DNA of 64,000 bases from Arcuatula senhousia (GCA_963971305.1 OZ020305.1:40931717-40995716); one strand, 5' to 3'. Positions 12,997 through 26,872 are shown, counted from the first letter of the stretch. Notes: generated from the sequence alone by a model not told the origin. Translations and numbers: made by a program.

Positions 12997-14337
12997 AGAT
13001 TCATAGATACATCTTTAAACAGTATATTATATTTTTAATAAGGACTATATTATTGGACAACGAAAACAGAGGACCGATAAACTGCGACCGAAACTGTCCA
13101 AAAATATTGATTGTTTTAAAGGTTAAGATATATATAACTGCTTCATGCTTATTTTTGTCTGGTCTAAAGTTATATCGAGATTTTACATAGTTTAAATATG
13201 ACCAACTATGATGGAGTTATGGTACTTGCCACGGTGGCCAAAAACACATTGTTACTGTTTAATTTAATATTCTTGTTCCAATTCTTAATTAACAACACTT
13301 AGACTAAAAAAAATGAATGGTTTCGCTATTTCTGAACAGATTTGGCTGAAATTTAGAGGACTGCTAGAACTACTTCAAACACAAGCACAGCTCACCCTGG
13401 GAGCTCGTACCTATCCAAGTTTTTGATTTATGCCCCCGCGGGCCTTTTTTAAATTAAATGTTGTGTGCAGATAAACTGCTACATCTTTCGATCGGGCTGA
13501 AATTTTGAACAGTTGCTTAGGTTGCTGAGTTCTCGCTTTTTAGCTAAAGATCATGTCTGAATATGGTCCCATTTTGAAGTTACGCCCCTTTGCAGTTTTC
13601 ACTAAAAAATCGCTATTTTAGCCAAAATTAAAGTTTTCCGATCCAAATCTTTTGGTGCCCGCTCTCCGTAGACATGTGCCTGACTGGCCTCTTTCAAAGA
13701 ATTGGGCTGGGCTCTCTTTGTTTTTGAAAAAAAATGTTCTTTTTTAAAATTTAGAAATGTCAAAAAACGTAAATTGACTCCTTTTTGTACTTTTGCCAAA
13801 TTAACCGGAAGTGCCAAAATGCTGTCAAATATGGCCCAAATCCTAGCCAAATATTTGGACCAAAGGTCCCTTTTTAAAAAAAATCCCTTCCGTTTCTGAC
13901 ATTTTTCAAAATTTAAATGTTCTGCATACCCGTAAAATGCAAAAAATCCTGACTTATTTCTTGTGATTTTCCTATAGAAACGTGTTTCCTGCTTTTAAAG
14001 TTGAATGAAATCACTGAAATCCACTTTAATTACCAAGAATAATCAAAGTTCAACACAATTTTAACTGTTATGAATGTCGGTCAAGTCTCTGACAACAAAT
14101 GTCATAATTTCCTATAGGCATGCAGGTGCTTCCAAATTATGAAGTAACTCAGGCGCGACGACCATGTATTCCATAATATAGTAAACTGATGTGAATGAAA
14201 TAAAATAGATGTGTATCGTTCAAAATTCCCTCCTCGACTGAGATTTAAAAAAATAGAGTCGTAGTTTTATTTAAATATGACGTAGAGCGCGCGACACCAT
14301 AGTAACCTATAAATAACAGTGTCGCAATAAATTTATT
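12997..14337. other. Unassigned intervening sequence between S2 and S1 unit 3
   Basis: About 1.3 kb that does not match S1, S2 or S3 by eye and contains no credible gene. It follows an abrupt end of the truncated S2 monomer. Short overlapping open frames on both strands (13602-13850 minus, 13702-13899 plus) look fortuitous. A few motifs (GGGCTGAAATTTT-like repeats, 'agttacgcccctt') suggest old interspersed-repeat material. Confidence 0.5.
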
Positions 14338-15840
14338 ATTTTTCTTCTTTTCTGCCATCAATATACGAAAAGTGCCGCGACATATCTTTTCGATACTTGG
14401 TACCATTATTTGGTCATACGTGTACTCGCCTTGACCGACCCTGTGAAACCGATCTATTTTTAGTAACGGAGTTATCTGCCCGTAACCCAAAAACCTTGTT
14501 TGCAGATTAACTCGAAAACTGTAACCGTTATCAAAAATCTGAAGTGGGGAAAATGTTGCTAGACTCCTGTTCATGATTCGTCATGCAAAAAAAATAATTT
14601 CGATCAACTTCCTGGTTACACGTTTTTGACTCGAAAAGGGTCGCGACTCGTCAAATTTTTTTTCTTCAAAACGGTTAGTCCTAGAGACTTGGGACCTTCA
14701 CCAATCATCCCAAGTGACATATGTTACATCTATAAATGTCAAGGTCAAAGGTCAAATCTCAAGGTCAGAGGTCATGATACACCTTGTTTGCAGTATAGCT
14801 CAAAAACCATACAAAATTGAAGCAGACATGTAATGGGGAAAATACTCGTCTTAATTAGACCTTTATTTGATATAAAGGGTCGAACACTGTACGACAAACC
14901 GTTTTCGAGTTATGGCCCTTAACGCGTTTCGGCTTATCCGTTTTTGGCTTATAACTTTTAAACCGTCAGAGATAATATAGTAAACATATGGGTTTTTTGT
15001 GACTGTCATTATGGGCCCTTCAATTTAAGACCAAAGTCGAATGGTTACAGGCAGCCATTTTCAAAATGGCTGACACCGTAAACAGTTTTTATGAAATAAC
15101 ACTTAAACCGTACAAAATTGAAGCGGACAATACATGGAAAAAATGTTCGCCATGTCGAAATCTACAAAAAGTGTTTCAGGTGCGAAAGCGTAAAACTTGT
15201 CGTTTTTGAGTTATCGCCCTTGATTCCTATTTTTAAAATGATTTTTTGTTTATAACTTTTTAACCATAAAAGATGGTGAATGAAACATAGGGTTCATTTG
15301 ATAGAGAATTAAAATACCTACAATTTGAACCCAAACAGTACATGATTCGGTTTACGGTTTCAAAATGGCGGCCAAAACAAGTTTCGCGAAACACGTTTTT
15401 TGCCCATAACTTGAAAACCATAACAGATAGTATAGTAAACATGTATACTTAAATCAATCAGAATGCAAAGAGCTACAATTTGGGTCAAGGTCAAAGGTCA
15501 TGGGTCAAGGTCATTCCCTAGCAACAAGGTAACCTTAATGAAAAGTCCATAGCAACCATATATATTCTAAACCAAGACTACTTTCTGAGTTTAAAGTTAA
15601 GATTTTTCAAACGGAAGTAACCCCTAGTCCATAGCAACTGTCATTAAAGTCCTTAGCAACCATACTTTTTCTGACTCTAGGTCCCCTGCTCTTCATTCTG
15701 GAGCCTATATCACAATAATTGGCAACATCTTGTCATAAACATAGTGAATCAAATGTCTTTAGTACTTGTATAAAATACCATAACAAAAACATAAGACAGG
15801 GAAAGACCTCACATTTGTTCTCTGAACAAATGACTTTTTA
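14338..15840. repeat. S1 repeat unit 3
   Basis: S1 copy with a slightly diverged head (TCTGCCATCAATATACG, and GTGCCGCGACAT in place of GTGTCGCGACAT). The internal subrepeats, long-type tail and terminal hairpin are intact. Confidence 0.85.
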
Positions 15841-15848
15841 TATTTATT

Positions 15849-17356
15849 ATTTTTCTTCTTCTTTTCCGCGGTCAATTGACAAAAAGTGTCGCGACATAAC
15901 TTTACGATACTTAATACCATTATTCGGTCATACCCTGACTCGCCTTAACCCATGCTTTGAAACCGATCTTTTTTTTGTAACAGAGTTATCTGCCCGGAAC
16001 CCAAAAACCTTGTTTGCAGATTAACTAAAAAACTGTAATCGTTATCAAAAATCTGAAGTAGGGAAAATGTTGCTAGACTCCTGGTCATGTTTTGTCACGC
16101 AAAAAAAAATTTTTGGATCAACTTCCTGGTTACGCGTTTTTGACACGAAAAATGTCGCGACACGTCAAATTTTTTTTCTTCAAAACGGTAAGTCCTAGAG
16201 ACTTGGGACCTTCACCAATCATCCTAAGTGACATATGTTACATCTAAAAATGTCAAGGTCAAAGGTCAAATCTCAAGGTCAGAGGTCATGGTACACCTTG
16301 TTTGCAGTATAGCTTAAAAACCATACAAAATTGAAGCAGACATGTAATGGGGAAAATACTCGTCTCATTCGGACCTTTATTTGATATAAAAGGTCGAACA
16401 CTGTACGACAAACCGTTTTCGAGTTATGGCCCTTAACGCGTTTCGGTTTATCCATTTTTGGCTTATAACTTTTAAACCGTCAGAGATAATATAGTAAACA
16501 TATGGGTTTTTTGTGACCGTCATTATGGGCCCTTCAATTTAAGACCAAAGTCGAATGGTTACGGGCAGCCATTTTCAAAATGGCTGACACCGTAAACAGT
16601 TTTTATGAAATAACACTTAAACCGTACAAAATTGAAGCGGACAATACATGGGAAAAATGTTCGTCATGTCGAAATCTACAAAAAATGTTTCAGGTGCGAA
16701 ACCGTAAAACTTGTCGTTTTTGAGTTATCGCCCTTGATTCTTATTTTTAAAATGATTTTTTGTTTATAACTTTAAAACCATTAAAGGTGATGAATGAAAC
16801 ATAGGGTTCATTTGATAGAGAATTAAAAGACCTACAATTTGAGTCCAAACAGTGTATGATTCGGTTGACCGGTTTCAAAATGGCGGCCAAAACAAGTTTC
16901 GGGAAACACGTTTTTTGCCCATAACTTGAAAACCATAACAGATAGTATAGTAAACATGTATACTTAAATGAATCAGAATGCAAAGAGCTACAATTTGAGT
17001 CCAAGGTCAAAGGTCATTGGTCAAGGTCATTCCCTAGCAACAAGGTAATATTAATGAAAAGTCCATAGCAACCATACATAGTCTTAAACAAGACTACTTT
17101 TTGAGTTTAGAGTTAAGTTTTTTCAACCGGAAGTAGCCCCTAGTGCATAGCAACCGTCATAAAAGTCCTTAGCAACCATACTTTTTCTGACTTCAGACTC
17201 ACTGCTCTTTACTCTAGAACATTTTTCGCAACTAATAGTTTAATATTATTGTCAAAATCAGACTCAAATAGCCTAACCAAACGTAACGGTTATCATAAAA
17301 CTTACAAGAACATGGGAAAGACCTCACATTTGTTCTCTGAACAAATGACTTTTTAA
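15849..17356. repeat. S1 repeat unit 4
   Basis: S1 copy with a GGTCAATTGAC head. From here the tail changes to a second type (GACTTCAGACTCACTGCTC...CGCAACTAATAG) in place of the GGAGCCTATATC type of units 1-3. The right-end hairpin and ACTTTTTAATTATT are kept. Confidence 0.85.
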
Positions 17357-17369
17357 TTATTATTATTAT

Positions 17370-18857
17370 TCTTCTTCTTTTCCGCGGTCACTATAACAAA
17401 AGTGTCGCGACATAACTTTACGACACTTGGTACCATTATTCGGTCATACCCTGACTCGCCTTGACTGACCCTGCGAAACCGATCTATTTTTAGTAACGGA
17501 GTTATCTGCCCCAGACCGGAAAACCTTGTTTGCAAAATTACTCAAAAATTTAAACCGTTATCAAAAAACTAAAGAGTGGAAAATGTCATTTGACTCCTAG
17601 GGATGATTTGTAGACAAAAAAAAAAAATTTCGAACAACTTCCTGGTTACGCGTTTTTGACTCGAAAAGTGTCGCGACACGTCAATTTTTTTTTCTCCAAA
17701 ACGGTTAGTCCTAGAGACTTGGGACCTTCACCAATCATCCCAAGTGACATATGTTACATCTAAAAATGTCAAGGTCAAAGGTCAAATCTCAAGGTCAGAG
17801 GTCATGATACACCTTGTTTTCAGTATAGCTCAAAAACCATACAAAATTGAAGCAGACATGAAATGCAAAAAATACTCGTCTCATTTAGACCTTTATTTGA
17901 TATAAAGGGTCGAACACTGTTCGACAAACCGTTTTCGAGTTATGGCCCTTAACGCGTTTCGGCTTATCTGTTTTTGGCTTATAATTTTTAGACCGTCAGA
18001 GATAATATAGTAAACATATGGGTTTTTTGTGACCGTCATTATGGGCCCTTCAATTTAAGACCAAAGTCGAATGGTTACGGGCAGCCATTTTCAAAATGGC
18101 TGACACCGTAAACAGTTTTTATGAAATAACACTTAAACCGTACAAAATTGAAGCGGACAATACATGGAAAAAATGTTCGCCATGTCGAAATCTACAAAAA
18201 GTGTTTCAGGTGCGAAAGCGTAAAACTTGTCATTTTTGAGTTAACGCCCTTGATTCGTATTTTAAAATGATTTTTTGTTTATAACTTTTAAACCATAAAA
18301 TATGATGAATGAAACATAGGGTTCATTTGATAGAGAATTAAAAGACCTACAATTTGAGTCCAAACAGTGTATGATTCGGTTGACCGGTTTCAAAATGGCG
18401 GCCAAAACAAGTTTCGCGAAACACGTTTTTTGCCCATAACTTGAAAACCATAACAGATAGTATAGTAAACATGTATACTTAAATGAATCGGAATGACAAG
18501 AGCTACAATTTGAGTCCAGGGTCAAAGGTCATAGGTCAAGGTCATTCCCTAGCAACAAGGTAACATTAATGAAAAGTCCATAGCAACCATATATATTCTA
18601 AATCAAGACTACTTTTTGAGTTTAGGGTTAAGTTTTTTCAACCAATGGTAGCCCCTAGTCCATAGCAACCGTCATAAAAGTCCTTAGCAACCATACTTTT
18701 TCTGACTTCAGACTCATTGCTCATTACTCTAGAACATTTTTCGCAACTAATAGTTTAATACTATTGTCAAAATCAGACTGAAATAGCCTAACCAAACATA
18801 ACTAACAAGAACATGGGAAAGACCTCACATTTGTTCTCTGAACAAATGACTTTTTAA
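17370..18857. repeat. S1 repeat unit 5 (head type A)
   Basis: S1 copy with head GGTCACTATAAC, shared with units 8 and 12, and a CGCAACTAATAG-type tail. The right end runs through ACTTTTTAATT into an ATT run. Confidence 0.85.
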
Positions 18858-18867
18858 TTATTATTAT

Positions 18868-20376
18868 TATTTTTTTTTTTCCGCCACATAAAAAAAGAAG
18901 AAGAAATACTTAACGTAACATTACGAAACTTCATACCATTAACCGACACTATAACGGCATGACTTGAGTAACCCTGCGTAACCGATCTATTTTTAGTAAC
19001 GGAGTTATCTGCCCGTAACCCAAAAAGCTTGTTTGCAGATTAACTCAAAAACCGTAACCGTTATCAAAAATCTGAAGCGGGGAAAATGTTGCTAGACTCA
19101 TGGTCATGATTCGTCACAGAAAAAAAAAAATTTCGATCAACTTCCTGGTTACGCGTTTTTGACTCGAAAGGTGTCGCGACTCGTCAATTTTTTTTTCTTC
19201 AAAACGGTTAGTCCTAGAGACTTGGGAACTTCACCAATCATCCTAGGTGACATATGTTACATCTAAAAATGTCAAGGTCAAAGGTCAAATCTCAAGGTCA
19301 AAGGTCATGGCACACCTTGTTTGCAGTATAGCTGATAAACCATACAAAATTGAAGCAGACATGTAATGGGAAAAATACTCGTCTCATTTAGACCTTTATT
19401 TGATATAAAGGGTCGAACACTGTGCGACAAACCGTTTTCAAGTTATGGCCCTTAATGCGTTTCGGCTATACCGTTTTTGGCTTATAACTTGAAAACGGTT
19501 TGAGATAACATAGTAAACATATGGGTTATTTGAGACCGTAAACTTATGCCCTCCAATATAAAACCAAAGTCGCATGGCTACGGACAGCCATTTTCAAAAT
19601 GGCCGCCATCAGAAATTGTTTTTTGAGTGTAACACAAAAACTGTAAAAAATTTAAGCGGACAATACATGGAAAAAATGTTCGCCACATCGAAAGCTACAA
19701 AAAATGTTTCAGGTGCGAAAGCGTAAAACTTGTCGTTTTTAAGTTACGGCCCTTGATTCGTAATTTGAAAATGGTTTTTCAATTATAACTTTTAAACGGT
19801 TACAGATGGTGAATGAAATGTAGGGTTCATTTGATAGAGAATTAAAAGACCTACAATTTGAGTCCAAACAGTGTATGATTCAGTTGACTGGTTCCAAAAT
19901 GGCGGCCAAAACAAGTTTCGCGAAACATGTTTTTTTGCCCATAACTTGAAAACCATAACAGATAGTATAGTAAACATGTATACTTAAATGAATCAGAATG
20001 CCAAGACCTACAATTTGAGTCCAAGGTCAAAGGTCATGGGTCAAGGTCATTCCCTAGCAACAAGGTAACATTTATGAAAAGTCCATAGCAACCATATATA
20101 TTCTTAACCAAGACTACTTTCTGAGTTTAGAGTTAAAATTTTTCAACCGGAAGTAACCCTTAGTCCATAGCAACCGTCATAAAAGTCCTTAGCAACCATA
20201 CCTTTTCTGACTTCAGGCTTACTGCTCTTTAGTCTGGAACATTTTTCGCAACTAATAGTTAAATACTATTGTCAAAAACAGACTCAAATAGCCTAACCAA
20301 ACATAACCGTTATCATAAAACTAACAAAAACATGGGAAAGACCTCACATTTGTTCTCTGAACAAATGACTTTTTAA
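18868..20376. repeat. S1 repeat unit 6 (divergent subfamily, head type B)
   Basis: The first ~90 bp differ from other units (CCGCCACATAAAAAAAGAAG, lacking TGTCGCGACA at the usual place). The middle carries distinctive variants such as ATGGCCGCCATC, shared only with unit 9. Tail and right-end hairpin are standard. Confidence 0.85.
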
Positions 20377-20383
20377 TTATTAT

Positions 20384-21879
20384 TTTTCTTCTTCTTTTCC
20401 GCGGTCAAAATCCAAAAAGTGTCGCGACATAACTTTACGATACTTAGTACCTTTATTCGGTCATACCCTGACTCGCCTTGACTGACCCTGCGAAACCGAT
20501 CTATTTTTAGTAACGGAGTAATCTGCCCGGAACCCAAAAACCTTGTTTGCAGATTAACTCAAAAACTGTAACCGTTATCAAAAATCTGAAGCAGGGAAAA
20601 TGCTGCTATACTCCTGGTTATGATTCGTCACGCAAAAATTTTTTTTTCGATCAACTTCCTGGTTACGCGTTTTTGACTCGAAAAGTGTTGCGACGCGTCA
20701 AATTTTTTTTCTTCAAAACGGTTAGTCCTAGAGACTTGGGACCTTTACCAATCATCCTAAATGACATATGTTACATCTAAAAATTTCAAGGTCAAAGGTC
20801 AAATCTCAAGGTCAGAGGTCATGGCACACCTTGTTTGCAGTATAGCTCAAAATCCATACAAAATTGAAGCAGACATGTAATGGGAAAAATACTCGTCTCA
20901 TTTAGACCTTTATTTGATATAAAGGGTCGAACACTGTACGACAAACCGTTTTCGAGTTATGGCCCTTAACGCGTTTTGGCTTATCGGTTTTTGGCTAATA
21001 ACTTTTAAACCGTCAGAGATAATATAGTTAACATATGGGTTTTTTGTGACCGTCATTATGGGCCCTTCAATTTAAGACCAAAGTCGAATGGTTACGGGCA
21101 GCCATTTTCAAAATGGCTGACACCGTAAACAGTTTTTATGAAATAACACTTAAACCGTATAAAATTGAAGCGGACAATAAATGGAAAAAATGTTTGCCAT
21201 GTCGAAATCTACAAAAAGTGTTTCAGGTGCGAAAGCGTAAAACTTGTCGTTTTTGAGTTATCCCCCTTGATTCTTATTTTAAAAACGATTTTTTGTTTAT
21301 AACTTTTCAACCATAAAAGATGGTGAATGAAACATAGGGTTCAAGTGAAAGAGAATTAAATTACCTACAATTTGAACCCAAACAGTACATGATTCGGTTA
21401 AACGGTTTCAAAATGGCGGCCAAAACAAGTTTCGCGAAACACGTTTTTTGCCAATAACTTGAAAACCATAACAGATAGTATAGTAAACATGTATACTTAA
21501 ATGAATCAGTATATAAAGAGCTACAATTTGAGTCAAAGGTCAAAGGTCATGGGTCAAGGTCATTCCCTAGCAACAAGGTAACATTAATGAAAAGTCCATA
21601 GCAACCATAGATATTCTAAACCAGGACTACTTTCTGAGTTTAGGGTAAAGTTTTTTCAACCGGAAGTAACCCCTAGTCCATAGCAACCGTCATAAAAGTC
21701 CTTAGCAACCATACCTTTTCTGACTTCAGTCTCACTGCTCTTTACTCTGGAACATTTGTCGCAACTTATAATTTAATACTATTGTCAAAAACAGACTCAA
21801 ATAGCCTATCCGAATGTAACGGTTATCATAAAACATGGGAAAGACCTAACATTTGTTCTCTGAACAAATGACTTTTTAA
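20384..21879. repeat. S1 repeat unit 7 (head type C)
   Basis: S1 copy with head GGTCAAAATCC, as in units 2, 10 and 11. The tail is the CGCAACTTATAA type. Confidence 0.85.
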
Positions 21880-21886
21880 TTATTAT

Positions 21887-23389
21887 TCTTCTTTTTTTCC
21901 GCGGTCACTATAACAAAAGTGTCGCGACATAACTTTACGACACTTGGTACCATTATTCGGTCATACCCTGACTCGCCTTTACTGACCCTGCGAAACCGAT
22001 CTATTTTTAGTAACGGAGTTATCTGCCCCAGACCCAAAAACCTTGTTTGCAGATTAACTTAAAAACCGTAACCGTTATCAAAAATCTGAAGTGGGGAAAA
22101 TGTTGCTAGACTCATGGTCATGATTCGTCACGCAAACTTTTTTTTTCCAATCAACTTCCTGGTTACGCGTTTTTGACTCGAAAAGTGTTGCGACTCGTCA
22201 AATTTTTTTTCTTCAAAACGGTTAGTCCTAGAAACTTGGGACCTTCACCAATCATCCTAGGTGACATATGTTACATCTAAAAATGTCAAGGTCAAAGGTC
22301 AAATCTCAAGGTCAGAGGTCATGGCACACCTTGTTTGCAGTATAGCTCATAAACCATACAAAATTGAAGCAGACATGTAATGTGAAAAATACTCGTCTCA
22401 TTTAGACCTTTATTTGATATAAAGGGTCGAACACTGTACGACAAACCGTTTTCGAGTTATGGCCCTTAACGCGTTTCGGCTTATCCGTTTTTGGCTTATA
22501 ACTTTTAAACCGTCAGAGATAATATAGTAAACATATGGGGTTTTTGTGACCGTCATTATATGTCCTTTAATTTAAGACAAAAGTTGAATGGTTACGGGCA
22601 GCCATTTTCAAAATTGCTGACACCATAAACAGTTTTTATGAAATAGCACTTAAACCGTACAAAATTGAAGCGGACAATACATGGAAAAATGTTCACCATG
22701 TCGAAATCTACAAAAAGTGTTTCAGGTGCGAAAGCGTAAAACTTGTCGTTTTTGAGTTATTGCCCTTGATTCTTATTTTTAAAATGATTTTTTGTTAATA
22801 ACTTTTTAACCATAAAAAATGATGAATGAAACATAGGGTTCATTTGAAAGAAGATTAAATTACCTACAATTTGAACCCAAACAGTACATGATTCGGTTGA
22901 ACGGTTTCAAAATGGCGGCCAAAGCAAGTTTTGCGAAACACGTTTTTTGCCAATAACTTGAAAACCATAACAGATAGTATAGTAAACATGTATACTTAAA
23001 TAAATCAGTATATAAAGAGCTACAATTTGAGTCCAAGGTCAAAGGTCATAGGTCAAGGTCATTCCCTAGCAACAAGGTAACATTAATGAAAAGTCCATAG
23101 CAACCATATATATTCTAAACCAAGACTACTTTTTGAGTTAAGGGTTAAGTTTTTTCAACCGGAAGTAACCCCTAGTCCATAGCAACCGTCATAAAAGTCC
23201 TTAGCAACCATACTTTTTCTGACTCTAGGTCCCCTGCTCTTCATTCTGGAGCCTATATCACAATAATTGGCAACATCTTGTCATAAACAAAGTGACTCAA
23301 ATGTCTTTAGTACTTGTATAAAATACCATAACAAAAACGTAAGACAGGGAAAGACCTCACATTTGTTCTTTGAACAAATGACTTTTTAA
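21887..23389. repeat. S1 repeat unit 8 (head type A)
   Basis: Head GGTCACTATAAC as in units 5 and 12, but the tail is the long GGAGCCTATATC type. Head and tail types are therefore mixed between units. Confidence 0.85.
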
Positions 23390-23391
23390 TT

Positions 23392-24900
23392 ATTTTTTTT
23401 TTTTTCCGCCACAAAAAAAAAAGAAGAAATACTTAACGTAACATTACGAAACTTCATACCATTAACCGACACTATAAGGGCATGACTTGAGTAACCCTGC
23501 GTAACCGATCTATTTTTAGTAACGGAGTTATCTGCCCCTAACCCAAAAACCTTGTTTGCAGATTAACTCAAAAACCGTAACCGTTATCAAAAATCTGAAG
23601 CAGGGAAAATGTTGCTAGACTCATGGTCATGATTCGTCACGCGAAAAAAATTTTTTCGATCAACTTCCTGGTTACGCGTTTTTGACTCGAAAAGTGTCGC
23701 GACTCGTCAAATTTTTTTTTCTTCAAAACAGTTAGTCCTAGAGACCTGGGACCTTCACCAATCATCCTAGGTGACATATGTTACATCTAAAAATGTCAAG
23801 GTCAAAGGTCAAATCTCAAGGTCAGAGGTCATGGCACACCTTGTTTGCAGTATAGCTAAAAAACCATACAAAATTGAAGCAGACATGTAATGGGAAAAAT
23901 ACTCGTCTCATTTAGACCTTTATTTGATATAAAGGGTCGAACACTGTGCGACAAACCGTTTTCAAGTTATGGCCCTTAATGCCTTTCGGCTAAACCGTTT
24001 TTGGCTTATAACTTGAAAACGGTTTGAGATAACATTGTAAACATATGGGTTATTTGAGACCGTAAACTTATGCCCTCCAATATAAAACCAAAGTCGCATG
24101 GCTACGGACAGCCATTTTCAAAATGGCCGCCATCAGAAATTGTTTTTTGAGTATAACACAAAAACTGTAAAAAATTTAAGCGGACAATACATGGAAAAAA
24201 TGTTCGCCACATCGAAAGCTACAAAAAATGTTTCAGGTGCGAAAGCGTAAAACTTGTCGTTTTTAAGTTACGGCCCTTGATTCGTAATTTGAAAATGGTT
24301 TTTCAATTATAACTTTTAAACGGTTACAGATAATGAATGAAATGTAGGGTTCATTTGATAGAGAATTAAAAGACCTACAATTTGAGTCCAAACAGTGTAT
24401 GATTCGGTTGACTGGTTCCAAAATGGCGGCCAAAACAAGTTTCGCGAAACATGTTTTTTTTGCCCATAACTTGAAAACCATAACAGATAGTATAGTAAAC
24501 ATGTATACTTAAATGAATCAGAATGCCAAGACCTACAATTTGAGTCCAAGGTCAAAGGTCATGGGTCAAGGTCATTCCCTAGCAACAAGGTAACATCCAT
24601 GAAAAGTCCATAGCAACCATATATATTCTTAACCAAGACTACTTTCTGAGTTTAGAGTTAAAATTTTTCAACCGGAAGTAACCCTTAGTCCATAGCAACC
24701 GTCATAAAAGTCCTTAGCAACCATACCTTTTCTGACTTCAGGCTCACTGCTTTTAGTCTGGAACATTTTTCGCAACTAATAGTTAAATACTATTGTCAAA
24801 AACAGACTCAAATAGCCTAACCAAACATAACCGTTATCATAAAACTAACAAAAACATGGGAAAGACCTCACATTTGTTCTCTGAACAAATGACTTTTTAA
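23392..24900. repeat. S1 repeat unit 9 (divergent subfamily, head type B)
   Basis: Sister of unit 6, with the same CCGCCACA head and the same middle variants. Its right end (ACTTTTTAA, 24900) meets the displaced LINE fragment at TTATT. Confidence 0.85.
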
Positions 24901-25137
24901 TTATTCTTCGCCTTTTTTACCGCAGATATGAATTCATCCCTAGTAATAGAACTATTCAGTGTCTCATTAGTGGACTCTGAATCAATCTACTATCTATATC
25001 GAATTCATCAGCATAATTATTTATATTTATATTTTTAAAAAAGTCAAACAAAGTTTCAATGGATATATCGCTTGGAGCTGATCGCTGTGTCTTATTAAAA
25101 TATTTCCAAAACTCTCTTGGATTCGTAGTTCTTAATT
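24901..25137 (-). pseudogene. Displaced upstream piece of the same LINE reverse transcriptase
   Basis: Minus-strand translation gives a segment starting RTTNPREFWKYFNKT and, after one frameshift near 24975, ending RDEFISAVKKAKN. This is the region that normally lies just before the KSSGED/NEYI block of LINE reverse transcriptases, which is where the fragment at 1-1910 begins. Orientation and order are right for a single gene split by the S1/S2 repeats between. Flanks agree: TTATT follows the end of the S1 unit at 24900, and TTATT also precedes the first hairpin at 1911. The other side (25138) is cut by a further hairpin-plus-S1 insertion. I could not find the next upstream LINE segment in the window. 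Confidence 0.8.
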
Positions 25138-25245
25138 AAGGTCTTTCCCTTCCACAGAAGGAAAGACCTTACTGTATTTCTTATGGTTATTAAGGTCTTT
25201 CCCTTCCACAGAAGGAAAGACCTTACTGTATTTCTTATGGTTATT
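25138..25245. repeat. Two boundary-hairpin units
   Basis: Two 54-bp copies, at 25138 and 25192, of the CCTTC/GAAGG hairpin version. They separate the LINE fragment from S1 unit 10. Confidence 0.9.
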
Positions 25246-25250
25246 ATTAT

Positions 25251-26757
25251 TTTTCTTCTTCTTTTCCGCGGTCAAAATCCAAAAAGTGTCGCGACATAAC
25301 TTTACGACACTTGGTACCTTTATTTGGTCATACCCTGACTCGCCTTGACTGACCCTGCGAAACCGATCTATTTTTAGTAACGGAGTTATCTGCCCAGAAC
25401 CCAAAAACCTTGTTTGCAGATTAACTCAAAAACCGTAACCGTTATCAAAAATCTGAAGTGGGGAAAATGTTGCTAGACTCATGGTCATGATTCGTCACGC
25501 AAAAAAAAAAAATTTGATCAACTTCCTGGTTACGCGTTTTTGACTCGAAACCTGTCGCAACGCGTCAAATTTTTTTTCTTCAAAACGGTTAGTCCTAGAG
25601 ACTTGGGACCTTCACCAATCATCCTAGATGACCAATGTTACATTTAAAAATGTCAAGGTCAAAGGTCAAATCTCAAGGTCAGAGGTCATGGCACACCTTG
25701 TTTGCAGTATAGCTAAAAAACCATACAAAATTGAAGCAGACATGTAATGGGAAAAATACTCGTCTCATTTAGACCTTTATTTGTTATAAAGGGTCAAACA
25801 CTGTACGACAAACCGTTTTCGAGTTATGGCCCTTAACGCGTTTCGGCTTATCTGTTTTTGGCTTATAACTTTTAAACCGTCAGAGATAATATAGTAAACA
25901 TATGGGTTTTTTGTGACCGTCTTTATATGTCCTTCAATTTAAGACATAAGTCGAATGGTTACGGGCAGCCATTTTCAAAATGGCGGACACCGTAAACAGT
26001 TTTTATGAAATAGCACTTAAACCGTACAAAATTGAAGCGGACAATACATGGAAAAAATGTTCCCCATGTCGAAATCTACAAAAAGTGTTTCAGGTGCGAA
26101 AGCGTAAAACTTGTCGTTTTTGAGTTATCGCCCTTGATTCTTATTTTTAAAATGATTTTTTGTTTATAACTTTTAAACCATAAAAGATGATGAATGAAAC
26201 ATAGGGTTCATTTGAAACAGGATTAAATTACCTACAATTTGAACCCAAACAGTACATGATTCGGTTGAACGGTTTCAAAATGGCGGCCAAAACAAGTTTC
26301 GCAAAACACGTTTTTTGCCAATAACTTGAAAACCATAACAGATAGTATAGTAAACATGTATACTTAAATGAATCAGTATATAAAGAGCTACAATTTGAGT
26401 CCAAGGTTAAAGGTCAGAGGTCAAGGTCATTCCCTAGCAACAAGGTAACATTAATGAAAAGTCCATAGCAACCATATATATTCTAAACCTAGACTACTTT
26501 TTGAGTTAAGAGTTAAGTTTTTTCAACCGGAAGTAACCCCTAGTCCATAGCAACCGTCATAAAAGTCCTTAGCAACCATACTTTTTCTGACTCTAGGTCC
26601 CCTGCTCTTCATTCTGGAGCCTATATCACAATAATTGGCAACATCTTGTCATAAACAATGTGACTCAAATGTCTTTAGTACTTGTATAAAATACCATAAC
26701 AAAAATATAAGACAGGGAAAGACCTCACATTTGTTCTCTGAACAAATGACTTTTTAA
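25251..26757. repeat. S1 repeat unit 10 (head type C)
   Basis: Very similar to unit 11, implying a recent duplication. It holds the uninterrupted version (about 25529-25560) of the site where unit 11 carries a small MITE. Confidence 0.88.
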
Positions 26758-26762
26758 TTATT

Positions 26763-26870
26763 AAGGTCTTTCCCACTACAGTGGAAAGACCTTATTGTAT
26801 TTCTTCTGATTATTAAGGTCTTTCCCTTCCACAGAAGGAAAGACCTTACTGTATTTCTTATGGTTATTAT
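26763..26870. repeat. Two boundary-hairpin units of different stem type
   Basis: The copy at 26763 has the CCACT/AGTGG stem tip and the one at 26815 has CCTTC/GAAGG. Both versions side by side repeat the mixture seen at 2025-2248. Confidence 0.9.
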
Positions 26871-26872
26871 TA

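Noticed and set aside
13602..13899. Overlapping frames on both strands in the unassigned stretch
   Set aside because: Low-complexity, mutually overlapping, no domain.
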